From NCBI GenBank assembly GCA_004366205.1, contig SIRW01000037.1, forward strand, positions 1 through 36,039: 36,039 bases of DNA, written 5' to 3'. The first letter of the stretch is position 1. Every line of letters begins with the position of its first letter. Position numbers and translations under genes: made by a program. Origin of the DNA: Actinomycetota bacterium. Lineage in GTDB: Bacteria; Actinomycetota; Acidimicrobiia; Acidimicrobiales; CADCSY01. Shown in pieces: positions 1 through 8,062 of the stretch. Below the pieces are notes generated by a model, which saw only the letters and a list, made by a program, of their open reading frames with translations, ran no database searches and had not been told where the DNA came from.

Positions 1-225
1 GGCGTCGCTCCGGCGCCCGCCACCACCGCCGGCGCCCCAACCGGCGGTCCGGCCCCCACCCACCCGGCTGGCGCCGCCACCGGCCCCGGCGCCTCGGCCC
101 CGCCCTCCACCACCACCGGCGCCCCGACCGGCGGCGCTCCCGCCCCGGCCGCGCCCACCCGGTGCACGCCGGTCGCCGCCCGCACCTCGGCGGGCGCCGG
201 CTCCCCGCTCGCTCGGCGGGGTCAC
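1..225 (-). CDS. Start of an Arg/Gly-rich protein, cut by the window edge (possibly RlmB)
   Basis: Only the first 75 codons are inside the window. The GTG start at 225-223 overlaps the ispF stop as GTGA, the same coupling used by the two genes upstream, and the frame stays open to base 1. The visible residues are almost only Gly, Arg and Ala, with RG-type runs and a repeated GAGGGGGR segment, so this looks like a disordered, basic, nucleic-acid-binding tail. In many actinobacteria ispD-ispF is followed by cysS and then the 23S rRNA methyltransferase rlmB, whose N-terminus is often basic and low in complexity; nothing here resembles a CysRS N-terminus. RlmB is therefore an inference from context, and no catalytic domain is visible. 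Confidence 0.4.
   Translation of the reverse strand, partial: MTPPSERGAGARRGAGGDRRAPGGRGRGGSAAGRGAGGGGGRGRGAGAGGGASRVGGGRTAGWGAGGGGGRRSDA
21..134. repeat. Two 27-bp direct repeats in the RG-rich coding segment
   Basis: Bases 21-47 and 108-134 match at about 25 of 27 positions. The copies are 87 bp apart, a multiple of three, so on the minus strand they encode the same Gly-rich segment (GAGGGGGR). This is probably expansion of a low-complexity tail. Confidence 0.55.
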
Positions 226-701
226 CTCGCCTCCACCAGGGCGACGGCCCAGGCGGCCACCCCCTCGGCCCGGCCGAGGGCGCCGAGGCCTTCGGGGCGG
301 GTGCCCCGGACGGTGACGGGCGCGCCCGCCGCCGCCGTCAGGCGCGCCTGCATCTCGGCCCGGCGCGGCGCCAGCTTCGGCTGCTCGAGCAGCACGACGC
401 AGTCGACGTTGACGGGGTTCCAGCCGGCGTCCCGCACCAGCTCGGCGCTGCGCCGGAGCAGCTCGATGCTGTCGGCGCCGGCCAGGTCGGGGTCGGTGTC
501 GGGGAAGTGCTCACCGATGTCGCCGAGCGCGGCGGCCCCGAGCAGGGCGTCGGCCACCGCGTGGGCGACCGCATCGGCGTCGCTGTGGCCCGCCAGGCCC
601 AGCTCGCCGTCGAACCGGACGCCGCCGAGCACGAGCGGGCGGCCGGCGGCGGCGTCGGCGAACCGATGCACGTCGATGCCCAGGCCCACCCGGGTGCTCA
701 C
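222..701 (-). CDS. ispF: 2-C-methyl-D-erythritol 2,4-cyclodiphosphate synthase
   Basis: IspF makes the cyclic diphosphate intermediate of the cytosolic MEP (non-mevalonate) isoprenoid pathway. The 159-residue protein has the family's usual length. Visible landmarks are the metal ligands D10 and H12 in GIDVHRF and H47, the HSDAD segment at 39-43, DIGEHFPDTDP near 61-71, and the C-terminal PEGLGALGRAEG motif. In that motif the usual Lys-Ala-Thr-Thr lead-in is replaced by VRGTR, a mild deviation. The GTG start at 701-699 overlaps the ispD stop as GTGA, and the ispF stop overlaps the next GTG in the same way, so ispD, ispF and the following gene are probably translationally coupled. Confidence 0.96.
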   Translation of the reverse strand: MSTRVGLGIDVHRFADAAAGRPLVLGGVRFDGELGLAGHSDADAVAHAVADALLGAAALGDIGEHFPDTDPDLAGADSIELLRRSAELVRDAGWNPVNVDCVVLLEQPKLAPRRAEMQARLTAAAGAPVTVRGTRPEGLGALGRAEGVAAWAVALVEAR

Positions 702-1411
702 CGCGCCCCCAGCAGGGCGGCGGCGGCGGCGAGGTCGTCGCGCGTCGTCAGCTTGCGGTTGGCGGGTTCGCCCGGCACGACGACCACCCTGCCACCTGCG
801 GCCTCCACCAGCGCGCCGTCGTCGGTCGCCTCCCCGCCGGCGGCGTGGGCCCGGCGCAGCGCCGCGGCGCGGAATGCCTGGGGCGTCTGCACGGCGACCA
901 GGCCGTCACGGTCGACCGTGGCGACCACGGTGCCGGCGCGCACCCGCTTCAGCGTGTCGGCCACGGGCACACCGGGGACGGCGCCGTCCGCCCCGCCCTC
1001 GCCGGAGGCCGGCCCGGCTTCCGCCCCGCCTTCGGTGGCGGCCGGCCCGGTCGGGGGGCTGGCGGTCACGGCGGCCACGACGGACCGGAACAGGGCGGGG
1101 CTCGCCAGCGGTCGGGCGGCGTCGTGGACCACGACCACCTCGGCGTCGTCGGGCACGGCCGCGAGCCCGGCCCGCACCGACTCGGAGCGGGTGGCCCCCC
1201 CGGCGACGACGACGTCGGCGGCCGGTTCGGGCTCGCCGGCGCGCTCGGGCGGGACGACCAGCACGACCCCGGTGGCGCACGTGCGGGCGGCGGCGAGCGA
1301 CCAGTCGAGGACCCGGCGGCCGGCCAGCACCTCGTACTGCTTGGGCCCGCCGAAGCGGGCACCCGACCCGGCGGCCACCACGATCGCCCACACCGTGGGC
1401 GATCCGTTCAC
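698..1411 (-). CDS. ispD: 2-C-methyl-D-erythritol 4-phosphate cytidylyltransferase
   Basis: IspD couples CTP to methylerythritol phosphate, two steps before IspF. The N-terminal nucleotide-binding signature AAGSGARFGGPKQ lies at residues 13-25, HDAARP at 96-101, PVADTLKR at 149-156 and VQTPQAF at 174-180, all in the expected order. Between HDAARP and PVADT there is a Gly/Ala/Glu/Pro-rich stretch (about 118-146) that is roughly 20 residues longer than in typical bacterial IspD and looks like a flexible loop insertion. The GTG start overlaps the stop of the upstream PIN/TRAM gene (GTGA). The catalytic landmarks are intact, so the enzyme is probably active. Confidence 0.96.
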   Translation of the reverse strand: MNGSPTVWAIVVAAGSGARFGGPKQYEVLAGRRVLDWSLAAARTCATGVVLVVPPERAGEPEPAADVVVAGGATRSESVRAGLAAVPDDAEVVVVHDAARPLASPALFRSVVAAVTASPPTGPAATEGGAEAGPASGEGGADGAVPGVPVADTLKRVRAGTVVATVDRDGLVAVQTPQAFRAAALRRAHAAGGEATDDGALVEAAGGRVVVVPGEPANRKLTTRDDLAAAAALLGAR

Positions 1412-2529
1412 GAGGCCGCGGGTGAGGCGAAGAACATCCGGCCCTTGGCCGTGTCGACGCTGGTCGCGATGCGCACGTCGATCTCGTGACCGACGAGCTC
1501 GGCGCCGTCGGTCACGACCACCATGGTTCCGTCATCCAGGAAGCCCACACCCTGTCCCGGTTCCCGGCCCGCCCGGCTGACCGGGAGGCGCACGACCTGG
1601 CCCGGCACCAGCGCCGGGCGCAACGTGCGGGCCAGCCTAGGCAGTTCGAGCACAGCGACGCCTTGCAGCTCGGCGACGCGGGCCAGGTTGGTGTCGAGGG
1701 TGAGCAGCCGGGCGCCGGTGCGCTGGGCGAGGGCGACGAGCTTGGCGTCGACCTCGCTGCGGTCGGGTACCTCGTCGTCGAGGACCTCGAGGTTCCCGGC
1801 CGCCTGCAGGGCGTCGAGGACCTCGAGCGCCCGCCGGCCGAGGCGGCGCCGCCCCGGATCCTGGGCGTCGGCGAGCCCCTGCAGCTCGTCGAGCACGAAC
1901 CGGGGGACGGCGGGCCGGCCGGGCAGGAACCCGACCTCGGCGACGCCGAGGAGCCGCCCGTCGATCGCCGCGCTGGAGTCGACGAGCAGCAGGTCCGGCC
2001 GTGCCGGTGCCGCCGGCAGGACCGTTGGGGCCGCGGCGGGATCCGGGGTGGGGCCGTGGCCCGTGCGCTGCAGCAGGGTGACGAGCTCGGCACCCTTGCG
2101 GGCCCCGGCTTGGAAGCCGGCGTAGACGCCGAGCCAGGTCAGCACCCCGAGGATCGGCCAGCCCCACGCGCCCGGCAGGGCGAGGACGGCTGCGAGCCCC
2201 AGCGCGGCGGCGAGGCCGCCCAGGAGGAGGGACCCGATGGCCCCGGCCAGGAGCACGGCGGCGGGCGTCCGGTCGATGCGCTGCTCGAGGGCGCCCGTGG
2301 CCCGCCGCAGGCTGCGGCCGAGGATCCCGCCGAGGACGTAGCCGGTGGAGGCGCCGAGGATGGCGCCCACGACGGCGGCGCCGCCCCGTTCGGCCTCGGG
2401 GCCACCGGCCAGCTGGTAGCCGGCCGCGGTCGTGAACGCCACGATCATGAGGCGTGTGACCTCCACGAACAGCGCCGAGGAGATCCCCGGGCTGCCCGCC
2501 GTCGCAGAAGGGGCGTCCACAGCGTTCAC
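1408..2529 (-). CDS. Membrane-anchored PIN/TRAM domain protein (YacL family)
   Basis: The 373-residue protein has about four hydrophobic segments in residues 20-145, then a PIN-type nuclease domain starting at LLLVDSSAAIDGR (acidic residues continue in DELQ and LTLDTN), and a C-terminal TRAM-like beta domain with GQGVGFLDDGTMVVV. This is the layout of the YacL family found beside ispD and carD in Gram-positive bacteria; its RNase activity is presumed from the PIN fold and its substrate is unknown. The start used is GTG at 2529; a second GTG lies three codons later. The stop overlaps ispD by GTGA, and carD lies 61 bp upstream. Confidence 0.9.
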   Translation of the reverse strand: MNAVDAPSATAGSPGISSALFVEVTRLMIVAFTTAAGYQLAGGPEAERGGAAVVGAILGASTGYVLGGILGRSLRRATGALEQRIDRTPAAVLLAGAIGSLLLGGLAAALGLAAVLALPGAWGWPILGVLTWLGVYAGFQAGARKGAELVTLLQRTGHGPTPDPAAAPTVLPAAPARPDLLLVDSSAAIDGRLLGVAEVGFLPGRPAVPRFVLDELQGLADAQDPGRRRLGRRALEVLDALQAAGNLEVLDDEVPDRSEVDAKLVALAQRTGARLLTLDTNLARVAELQGVAVLELPRLARTLRPALVPGQVVRLPVSRAGREPGQGVGFLDDGTMVVVTDGAELVGHEIDVRIATSVDTAKGRMFFASPAAS

Positions 2530-2554
2530 TGTGCCCGGTATCGGCAGGATCGGC

Positions 2555-2572
2555 GCGGGCCTGTAGCGCCCG
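2555..2572 (-). terminator. Short GC hairpin between carD and the PIN/TRAM gene
   Basis: GCGGGC (2555-2560) pairs with GCCCGC (2567-2572) over a 7-nt loop, just after the carD stop. There is no U-tract, so it may be only a weak terminator or an attenuation/processing site. Confidence 0.25.
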
Positions 2573-2590
2573 CCGGGGATGGAAGCAGAC

Positions 2591-3070
2591 CTAGAAGAGC
2601 GCTTCGTCCAGCTTGATCTCGGCCTCCTCCTCGGTCACGCCGATGGCGAAGGTGAGCTCGGACACGAGGATCTGGCGGGCCCGGGCGAGCATGCGCTTCT
2701 CGCCGGCCGACAGCCCCTTGTCCTTCTCGCGCAGCGAGAGGTTCCGGACCACCTCGGCGACCTGGTAGATGTCGCCCGACTTGAGCTTCTCGACGTGGTT
2801 CTTGAACCGGCGCGACCAGTTCGTGGGCATCCGCGCCTCCTTCTTGCGGAGGACGGCGAACACCTCCTCGACCTCCTCGTCGTTGATGACCTCTCGCAAC
2901 CCGACCTCGTCGGTGTTGTCGGTGGGGACCATCAGCGTCAGGTCGCCGTACGCCAGCTTGAGGATCAGGTACTCCCGCTCCTCGCCGAAGACCTCTTTCT
3001 TCTCACGGCGCTCGATGACGGCCGCGCCGTGATGGGGATAGACGACCTTGTCTCCGACGTCGAAGGACAT
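2591..3070 (-). CDS. carD: CarD family RNA polymerase-binding transcription factor
   Basis: CarD/CdnL binds the RNA polymerase beta subunit and stabilises open promoter complexes, especially for rRNA genes in mycobacteria. The 159-residue protein starts with the Tudor-like RNAP-interaction domain (VGDKVVYPHHGAAVI, residues 5-19). It continues with the helical DNA-binding domain, including MPTNWSRRFKNH, in which the tryptophan conserved for wedging into the upstream edge of the bubble is present. The ATG start at 3070-3068 is preceded by GGGAG, an acceptable ribosome binding site. An earlier ATG at the CCATGG is out of frame. The neighbourhood carD-ispD-ispF is conserved in Actinobacteria. Confidence 0.97.
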   Translation of the reverse strand: MSFDVGDKVVYPHHGAAVIERREKKEVFGEEREYLILKLAYGDLTLMVPTDNTDEVGLREVINDEEVEEVFAVLRKKEARMPTNWSRRFKNHVEKLKSGDIYQVAEVVRNLSLREKDKGLSAGEKRMLARARQILVSELTFAIGVTEEEAEIKLDEALF

Positions 3071-3162
3071 ACCACTCCCATGGATAGTGGGGAAAGGCCA
3101 GCCCTTCGAGGGTACAGGTCGCCCGGCCGCACCGCCAACCTCGGAGAGCCCCGGACGGCGGG

Positions 3163-3168
3163 TACGAT
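3163..3168 (+). promoter_or_regulatory. Putative -10 box of the crp-like gene (leaderless)
   Basis: TACGAT lies 9 nt before the ATG at 3178, so transcription would begin at or next to the start codon. No Shine-Dalgarno sequence is present and no convincing -35 is visible. Confidence 0.4.
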
Positions 3169-3177
3169 CGGCGCCCG

Positions 3178-3837
3178 ATGGTCGACACCGCCCTGCTCGC
3201 CGAGGCCGAGCTGTTCCGGGGGTTCTCGCCCGAGGCGCTGCGCGCCGTGGCCGAGCTCGCCGAGCGGCGCCAGCTCCGCCGCAACGACGTGCTGTTCAGC
3301 CAGGACGACGAGGCGCACGAGCTGTTCGTGGTGGAGAAGGGACGGCTCGCCATCTCCAACCGCTCGGTCGACGGCCGGGAGTCGGTGGTCGCGTTGATGG
3401 AGCGGGGCGACCTGTTCGGCGAGATGGGCCTGTTCGACCGCCGAGGTCGCTCCGCGGGCGCCCGGGCGCTCGAGGCATCGAGCGTCGTGGCCATCCCGTA
3501 CGACCCGCTGCGGCAGGTGCTGGAGGACGACCCCACGCTGCTGTGGGGCATCGTCGAGCTGCTGGCCCGGCGCCTGCGCTCGACCGACGAGGCGCTCGCC
3601 GACGCCGTGTTCCTCGACGTCACCGGGCGCACCGCCAAGCGCCTGCTCGAGCTGGCGGGCGGCGAGGACGAGTTCCAGCTTCCCGTCACCCAGGAGGAGC
3701 TCGCCGGCATGGTCGGCGCCTCGCGGGAACGGGTCAACAAGGCGATCGCCTCGTTCATCCGCCTGGGCTGGCTCGACCAGCGCGAGCGCCGCTACCGCAT
3801 CACCGACCGCGAGCAGCTCACCCGGCGCGCCCGCTGA
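3178..3837 (+). CDS. Crp/Fnr family transcriptional regulator
   Basis: The 219-residue protein has the length and layout of actinobacterial Crp/GlxR-type regulators. Residues about 10-120 form a cyclic-nucleotide-binding beta-roll with RNDVLFSQDDEAHELFVV and the phosphate-binding-cassette-like GDLFGEMGLFDRRGRSAGARA. A dimer helix follows, and the C-terminus carries a winged HTH (VTQEELAGMVGASRERVNKAI, then the wing segment). The GEMGLFDRRGRSAGAR cassette keeps the Glu and Arg-Ser-Ala features used for cyclic nucleotide binding, so cAMP binding is plausible but untested. It is transcribed divergently from carD across 107 bp. The ATG lacks an SD and sits just after a TACGAT box. Confidence 0.92.
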   Translation: MVDTALLAEAELFRGFSPEALRAVAELAERRQLRRNDVLFSQDDEAHELFVVEKGRLAISNRSVDGRESVVALMERGDLFGEMGLFDRRGRSAGARALEASSVVAIPYDPLRQVLEDDPTLLWGIVELLARRLRSTDEALADAVFLDVTGRTAKRLLELAGGEDEFQLPVTQEELAGMVGASRERVNKAIASFIRLGWLDQRERRYRITDREQLTRRAR

Positions 3838-3866
3838 CGGCGCACCTGCTGGTTCTGGGTGGGCGT

Positions 3867-3886
3867 GGTCTCACCCTGGCGAGACC
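3867..3886 (+). terminator. Hairpin between convergent crp-like and dienelactone hydrolase genes
   Basis: GGTCTC (3867-3872) pairs with GAGACC (3881-3886) over an 8-nt loop in the 106-bp convergent gap. No U-run follows on either strand, so it is only a weak terminator candidate. Confidence 0.3.
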
Positions 3887-3943
3887 GGAGCCCCCCAGAA
3901 CGGGTGGGGGGGAGCGGCGGGGGTGCGTGGGCACCGGCAGGGG

Positions 3944-4597
3944 TCAGACGGCGAGGAACCCCGTGACGCGCTTCCAGGCGTCGGCAGCGTCGCCCGGGCG
4001 GTGGGCCGGGCGCTCAGGATCGTGGACGAACCCGTGCTCGGCGTCGGGGTAGCGCACGACGGTGGCGCCCGCCGCCTCGAGGTCGTCGACGTCGGTGGTC
4101 GGCGTCCACGGGTCGGCCTCGCCGATGATGGCGAGGATCGGCGTGGCGCCGCTGCGGTCGAGCATCTCGAGCGGCTGGCCCTGCCCCGGTCCGCGCCAGG
4201 CCTCGGGCACGCGGATCATGCCGTAGAAGCTCACGGCCCGGTCGAACCGGCCGCTGCCGGAGGCCTTGAGGGCGTACATGCCGCCCATGCAGAACCCCAT
4301 GACGGCGACGGGCTCGACCTGGAGGCGGTCGGCGGCGGCGGTCAGGTCGCCGATGATGCGGTCGTCGTCGAGCTCGGCCATGGCGGCCATGCGCTCGTCC
4401 AGCGACCCGAGCTCGCGGCCGGGGAACGGCTCCACGGCGGCGACCGCCCAGCCCTGCTCGGTGGCGAGCCGGGCGCAGAGGTCGTCGAAGAGGGGCCGCA
4501 GGCCGTGGATGTCGGGCATGATCACGAGGCCGCGGCGGGGCTCGCCCTCGGGGGCGGCGACCTCGGCGGGGGTGCCGGACGGGAGCTCGATGCGCAT
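3944..4597 (-). CDS. Dienelactone hydrolase family protein
   Basis: This is a 217-residue cytosolic alpha/beta hydrolase of the dienelactone hydrolase family. The nucleophile elbow is GFCMGG with Cys103 in the nucleophile position, as in true dienelactone hydrolases. Asp162 (GEADPWTP) and His188 (EHGF) complete the triad. Members cleave lactones or esters, and the substrate cannot be read from sequence. There is no aromatic-degradation cluster nearby, so the name describes the fold rather than the pathway. The ATG at 4597 follows a TAGACA box by 7 nt. The disA stop lies 44 bp upstream, so it may also be read from the disA transcript. Confidence 0.88.
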   Translation of the reverse strand: MRIELPSGTPAEVAAPEGEPRRGLVIMPDIHGLRPLFDDLCARLATEQGWAVAAVEPFPGRELGSLDERMAAMAELDDDRIIGDLTAAADRLQVEPVAVMGFCMGGMYALKASGSGRFDRAVSFYGMIRVPEAWRGPGQGQPLEMLDRSGATPILAIIGEADPWTPTTDVDDLEAAGATVVRYPDAEHGFVHDPERPAHRPGDAADAWKRVTGFLAV

Positions 4598-4641
4598 GGA
4601 GCCCTGTCTACCCCACGCCGGCGGCGCTCAGCGGCGGGCGG

Positions 4642-5715
4642 TCAGGAGTAGCGGTCGAGGATGCTGGTCTCGGCCAGGCGGGACAGCCCCTCCTTGATGG
4701 CCCGGGCGCGGGTCTCGCCGACGCCCTCGACCTCGTCGAGGTCGTCGATCGTGGCGCGCAGCACCCGCTGGAGGCTGCCGAAGCGCTCGACGATGCGGTC
4801 GATGACGAGCTCGGGCAGGCGGGGCACCTTCGACAGCAGGCGGTAGCCGCGGGGCTGCAGGCCGGTGTCGAGGTCGGCCGTGCCGCCCGGGAGGTGCAGC
4901 ATGGAGGCGACGGCCTTCAGGTCGAGCAGCTCGTCGGTGGAGAGGTCGGCCAGGGCCTCGAGCGCCTCCTCGAGGTGCCAGGTGGCGCCCTCGTGGAAGT
5001 AGTCGCGGATGACGTGGCGGCGGTCGTCCTCGACCCCGCCCATGAGCTCCTCGAGCTGGAGGCGCACGAGGCGCCCGTCGACGCCGAGCTCGACGATGTA
5101 GCCCTCGATCTCCTCGGCGATGCGCCGGACCATCTCGGTGCGCTGCAGCACGGTGACCACGTCGCGCAGGGTGACGAGGTCCTCCACCTCGAGCGCCGAC
5201 AGCGACGCCGCCACCGTGTCGAGCCGGGTCTTGTAGCGCTCCAGGGTCTGTAGCGCCTGGTTGGCGCGGCTGAGCAGGCGCGGGATGTTCTCGAGCGGGT
5301 GCTTCTGGTCGTCGACGTAGACGGTGATGACCTGCTGGTCCTCGGAGACCGAGATGACAGGGACCGGGATGGAGCGGGCGACCCGCTCGGCGGTGCGGTG
5401 CCGGGTGCCGGTCTCGGAGGTGGGCACGTTGGGGTTGGGCACCAGGTGCACGTTGGCCCGGGCGATGCGGGTCGCGTCGCCGGCGAGGATGATGGCGCCG
5501 TCCATCTTCGCCAGCTCCGACATGCGTTGCGGGCTGAACGCGGCGTCGAGGAGGAAGCCTCCGGAGCAGATGTTGAGCACCTCGGGGCCGTCGCCGACGA
5601 CGACGAGCGCGCCCATGCTCGCCTGCAGGATGCGGTCGAGCCCCTCGCGGAGGGGTTGGCCAGGGGCGACCGCGGCGAGCGCTTCGAGCAGCGCAGGACT
5701 TCGCCGGGGGGCCAC
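4642..5715 (-). CDS. disA: DNA integrity scanning diadenylate cyclase
   Basis: DisA makes the second messenger c-di-AMP from two ATP and scans DNA, pausing at branched structures. The 357-residue length is typical. The DAC domain shows MDGAIIL (Asp72-Gly-Ala) and GTRHRTAER (103-111), the two catalytic signatures. A long helical spine (about 145-280) and a C-terminal helix-hairpin-helix DNA-binding region (IDDLDEVEGVGETRARAIKEGL) follow. The GTG start lies 7 nt after a TAGACT box with no SD, suggesting a leaderless message. radA lies 127 bp upstream on the same strand; this neighbour is conserved, and RadA inhibits DisA in characterised species. No c-di-AMP phosphodiesterase is in the window. 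Confidence 0.97.
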   Translation of the reverse strand: MAPRRSPALLEALAAVAPGQPLREGLDRILQASMGALVVVGDGPEVLNICSGGFLLDAAFSPQRMSELAKMDGAIILAGDATRIARANVHLVPNPNVPTSETGTRHRTAERVARSIPVPVISVSEDQQVITVYVDDQKHPLENIPRLLSRANQALQTLERYKTRLDTVAASLSALEVEDLVTLRDVVTVLQRTEMVRRIAEEIEGYIVELGVDGRLVRLQLEELMGGVEDDRRHVIRDYFHEGATWHLEEALEALADLSTDELLDLKAVASMLHLPGGTADLDTGLQPRGYRLLSKVPRLPELVIDRIVERFGSLQRVLRATIDDLDEVEGVGETRARAIKEGLSRLAETSILDRYS

Positions 5716-5722
5716 GGCGGGC

Positions 5723-5728
5723 AGTCTA
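5723..5728 (-). promoter_or_regulatory. Putative -10 box of disA (leaderless)
   Basis: TAGACT on the minus strand is followed by 7 nt and the GTG start of disA. A TTGACC lies farther upstream, but 24 nt from this box, too far for a standard -35, so the -10 rests on its position only. Confidence 0.4.
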
Positions 5729-5842
5729 GTTGCTGAACGAAGTGGCCTTCCCGGTCAAGGTTCGCCCGCCGTCGCCCGGCGGCCGCCCCATCCCGAGCAC
5801 CGGGGTGGTCGGGGCGCCAGAGGCGGCCGAGGCCGGGGGCGG

Positions 5843-7261
5843 TCAGCCCGCGAGGAGGTCGGGCCCGCAACCGGCGAGGGCCACGGCCTGGGCGAGGCGG
5901 CGGGCCCGGACGAGCTCGATGCCGGGTGGGCCGTCGGTGGTGGACTCGGCCACGAGGGCGCGCCGGAAGCCGAGGCGGGCCGCCTCCCGGAGGCGGCGCT
6001 CGGCCTGGGCGGTGCGCCGGAGCTCGCCGGCCAGGCCCACCTCGCCGCACACGACGAGGTCGTCGGGCACGGGGTTGCCGGTGAGCGACGACGTGACCGC
6101 GAGGGCGACGGCGAGGTCGGCACCGGGCTCGGCGACCCGGGCGCCACCGACGGCCGACACGTAGACCTCCTGGTCGTGGGTGGCGATCCCGGCCCGGCGC
6201 CCGAGCACGGCGAGCAGCAGGGCCAGGCGGCCCCCGTCGAGGCCCTGGGCGGAGCGGCGGGGCTGGGGCGCGCCGGTCCTGGCGGTGAGCGCCTGGATCT
6301 CGACCAGCAGCGGGCGGTGGCCGTCGAGCGTGGGGACGACCACCGAGCCGGGCACGCCGGGGCGGCGATCGGCGAGGAACAGCCCGCTCGGGTCGGGCAC
6401 CTCGGCCAGGCCCGAACCGCTGAGCTCGAAGAGGCCGAGCTCGGTGGTCGCCCCGAAGCGGTGCTTGACGGCCCGGACCATCCGCAGGCCATGGTGCCGG
6501 TCGCCCTCGACGGCGAGCACCGTGTCGACGAGGTGCTCGAGCGTGCGAGGCCCGGCGAGGGCCCCGTCCTTGGTGACGTGCCCGACGAGCACGACGGCCG
6601 TGCCCGTGGCCTTGGCCGCGGCGACCAGCGCCTGGGTGCACGCCCGGACCTGGCTGACCGTGCCCGGCGCCGACTCCGACCCCGGCAGGTGCAGCGTCTG
6701 GATCGAGTCGACCACGGCGACATCGGGCCGCACGGCGGCGAGGTGCCCGAGCACGTGGCCGGCATCGGTGTCGGCCACGAGGTGCACGCGGGGGTGGAGC
6801 ACGCCGAGGCGCTCGGCCCGGGCCCGCACCTGGGCCGCGGACTCCTCGGCGCTGACGAGCAGGGTGCGGGCGCCGGCGTGGGCGAGGGTGCCGAGGGCCT
6901 GGAGCAGCAGCGTCGACTTGCCCGCACCGGGCTCGCCACCGACGAGGGTGACCGACCCGGGGACGAGGCCGCCGCCCAGGACCCGGTCGAGCTCGGCGAT
7001 GCCCGTGGGCCGGTGGGCCGCCTCGGCGCCGTCGACCTCGGTGATCGGTTGGGCGGGCACGGGCGGGGCGACCGCCAGCGCCGTGTGGGCGGCGGCGAAC
7101 CCGTCGAGCCCATCGACGCCGGGCCCGGCGGGCGCGCCGCGGCTCGGGCCGGGCGCCTCGACCAGGCTGTTCCACTCGCCGCAGGCCGGGCAGCGCCCCA
7201 TCCAGGTCGGGCTGGTCGCACCGCAGTCGGTGCAGCGGTGCCGCGTGCGCGTCCGGCTCAT
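5843..7261 (-). CDS. radA: DNA repair protein RadA (Sms), RecA-like branch migration ATPase
   Basis: RadA is a DnaB-like hexameric motor that extends recombination intermediates. The 472-residue protein has a C4 zinc finger (Cys10, 13, 24, 27), a RecA-type ATPase with Walker A GGEPGAGKST (108-117) and Walker B VAVVDSI (181-187), the RadA-specific motif written here KHRFG (266-270) instead of KNRFG, and a Lon-protease-like C-terminal domain (DLAVALAVTSSLTGNPVPDD). The ATG at 7261 is 9 bp after the lppM-like stop. The segment TAGGGTGCGGGC ahead of it could act as a weak SD or as a -10. disA follows on the same strand. Confidence 0.96.
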   Translation of the reverse strand: MSRTRTRHRCTDCGATSPTWMGRCPACGEWNSLVEAPGPSRGAPAGPGVDGLDGFAAAHTALAVAPPVPAQPITEVDGAEAAHRPTGIAELDRVLGGGLVPGSVTLVGGEPGAGKSTLLLQALGTLAHAGARTLLVSAEESAAQVRARAERLGVLHPRVHLVADTDAGHVLGHLAAVRPDVAVVDSIQTLHLPGSESAPGTVSQVRACTQALVAAAKATGTAVVLVGHVTKDGALAGPRTLEHLVDTVLAVEGDRHHGLRMVRAVKHRFGATTELGLFELSGSGLAEVPDPSGLFLADRRPGVPGSVVVPTLDGHRPLLVEIQALTARTGAPQPRRSAQGLDGGRLALLLAVLGRRAGIATHDQEVYVSAVGGARVAEPGADLAVALAVTSSLTGNPVPDDLVVCGEVGLAGELRRTAQAERRLREAARLGFRRALVAESTTDGPPGIELVRARRLAQAVALAGCGPDLLAG

Positions 7262-7270
7262 GCCCGCACC

Positions 7271-8062
7271 CTACGCAGGGGGTGTATCACCCTCCCGGCC
7301 CCGCCGGGCGCGTCGCAACCGCTGCACGAGGAAGGCCACGGCGAGCACGGCGAGGGCGGCGAGCACGCCCGACCAGGCGAGGGCGCCGCGCTGCCAGGCG
7401 GTCGAGGAGGCCCGCAGCTCGGACCGCTCGCCCAGGGATGGCCGCCACAGCGCCACGCCGCCCGGCTCCGCGGGCGCGTTCGAGGTCAGCTCGCCCGGGA
7501 GCTGCACGGCGACCTGGACCCGAAACATGCGGTCGAGGGCGTCCTGGGCCTGCTGGGCGAGCGCCGCCAGGTCGACGCCGAAGGCCTCGCCCTCCAGCTG
7601 CGCCCGCAGGTCCTCGTCGAGGAGCTCCTCGACCGAGCCGCGCCGGTCGACCACGCCGGTCAGCTCGTAGCGGGTGCGCAACGCCGTGCGCTGCTGGCGG
7701 AGCTCGAAGTCCCGGAAGGGGCCTTCGTCGCCGGACACATGATGGACGACCGCCGCGAGCTGCTCGGGCGTGTCGAAGCCGCGCTCGGCCCGGATCCAGG
7801 TCAGGCCGCCCTCGCCCCGCTCGGGTCCGGTGATGCGCCAACCCGCCTCGACCAGGTCGTCGACGACGAGCTCCTCCTCGAGGTCGCCGACCCGCTCCAG
7901 CGCGTCGTCGTCGAGCCCGACCGCCACCACGACGGTGCCCGACCCCTCGGGCGTCACGTCGATCCGCAGGTTGACGTCGATCCGGCAGCCCGCCGTGGCG
8001 ACGACCAACAGCCCGAGCGCGGCCGCGAGCCGAACGGCGCGCCGGGCGGCGGGGCGCCTCAC
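7271..8062 (-). CDS. LppM-like lipoprotein with C-terminal membrane anchor
   Basis: The GTG at 8062-8060 is chosen because it overlaps the uspA stop (GTGA) and gives a clean lipoprotein signal: a basic N-terminus, a hydrophobic core LAAALGLLVVATAG, and a cysteine around residue 26. The mature part (about 190 residues) resembles the LppM/DUF3153 domain of actinobacteria (IDVTPEGSGTVVV early on). A single membrane helix (LAWSGVLAALAVLAVAFLVQ) and a basic tail end the 263-residue protein. LppM in mycobacteria is linked to envelope lipoglycan and phosphoinositide traffic, but the role here is unknown. Longer upstream reading would run into uspA and is rejected. Confidence 0.75.
   Translation of the reverse strand: MRRPAARRAVRLAAALGLLVVATAGCRIDVNLRIDVTPEGSGTVVVAVGLDDDALERVGDLEEELVVDDLVEAGWRITGPERGEGGLTWIRAERGFDTPEQLAAVVHHVSGDEGPFRDFELRQQRTALRTRYELTGVVDRRGSVEELLDEDLRAQLEGEAFGVDLAALAQQAQDALDRMFRVQVAVQLPGELTSNAPAEPGGVALWRPSLGERSELRASSTAWQRGALAWSGVLAALAVLAVAFLVQRLRRARRGREGDTPPA

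Noticed and set aside
7268-7273. TAGGGT as a definite radA promoter -10
   Set aside because: It includes the TAG stop of the upstream gene and may serve as a weak ribosome binding site, so it is only mentioned as a weak case.
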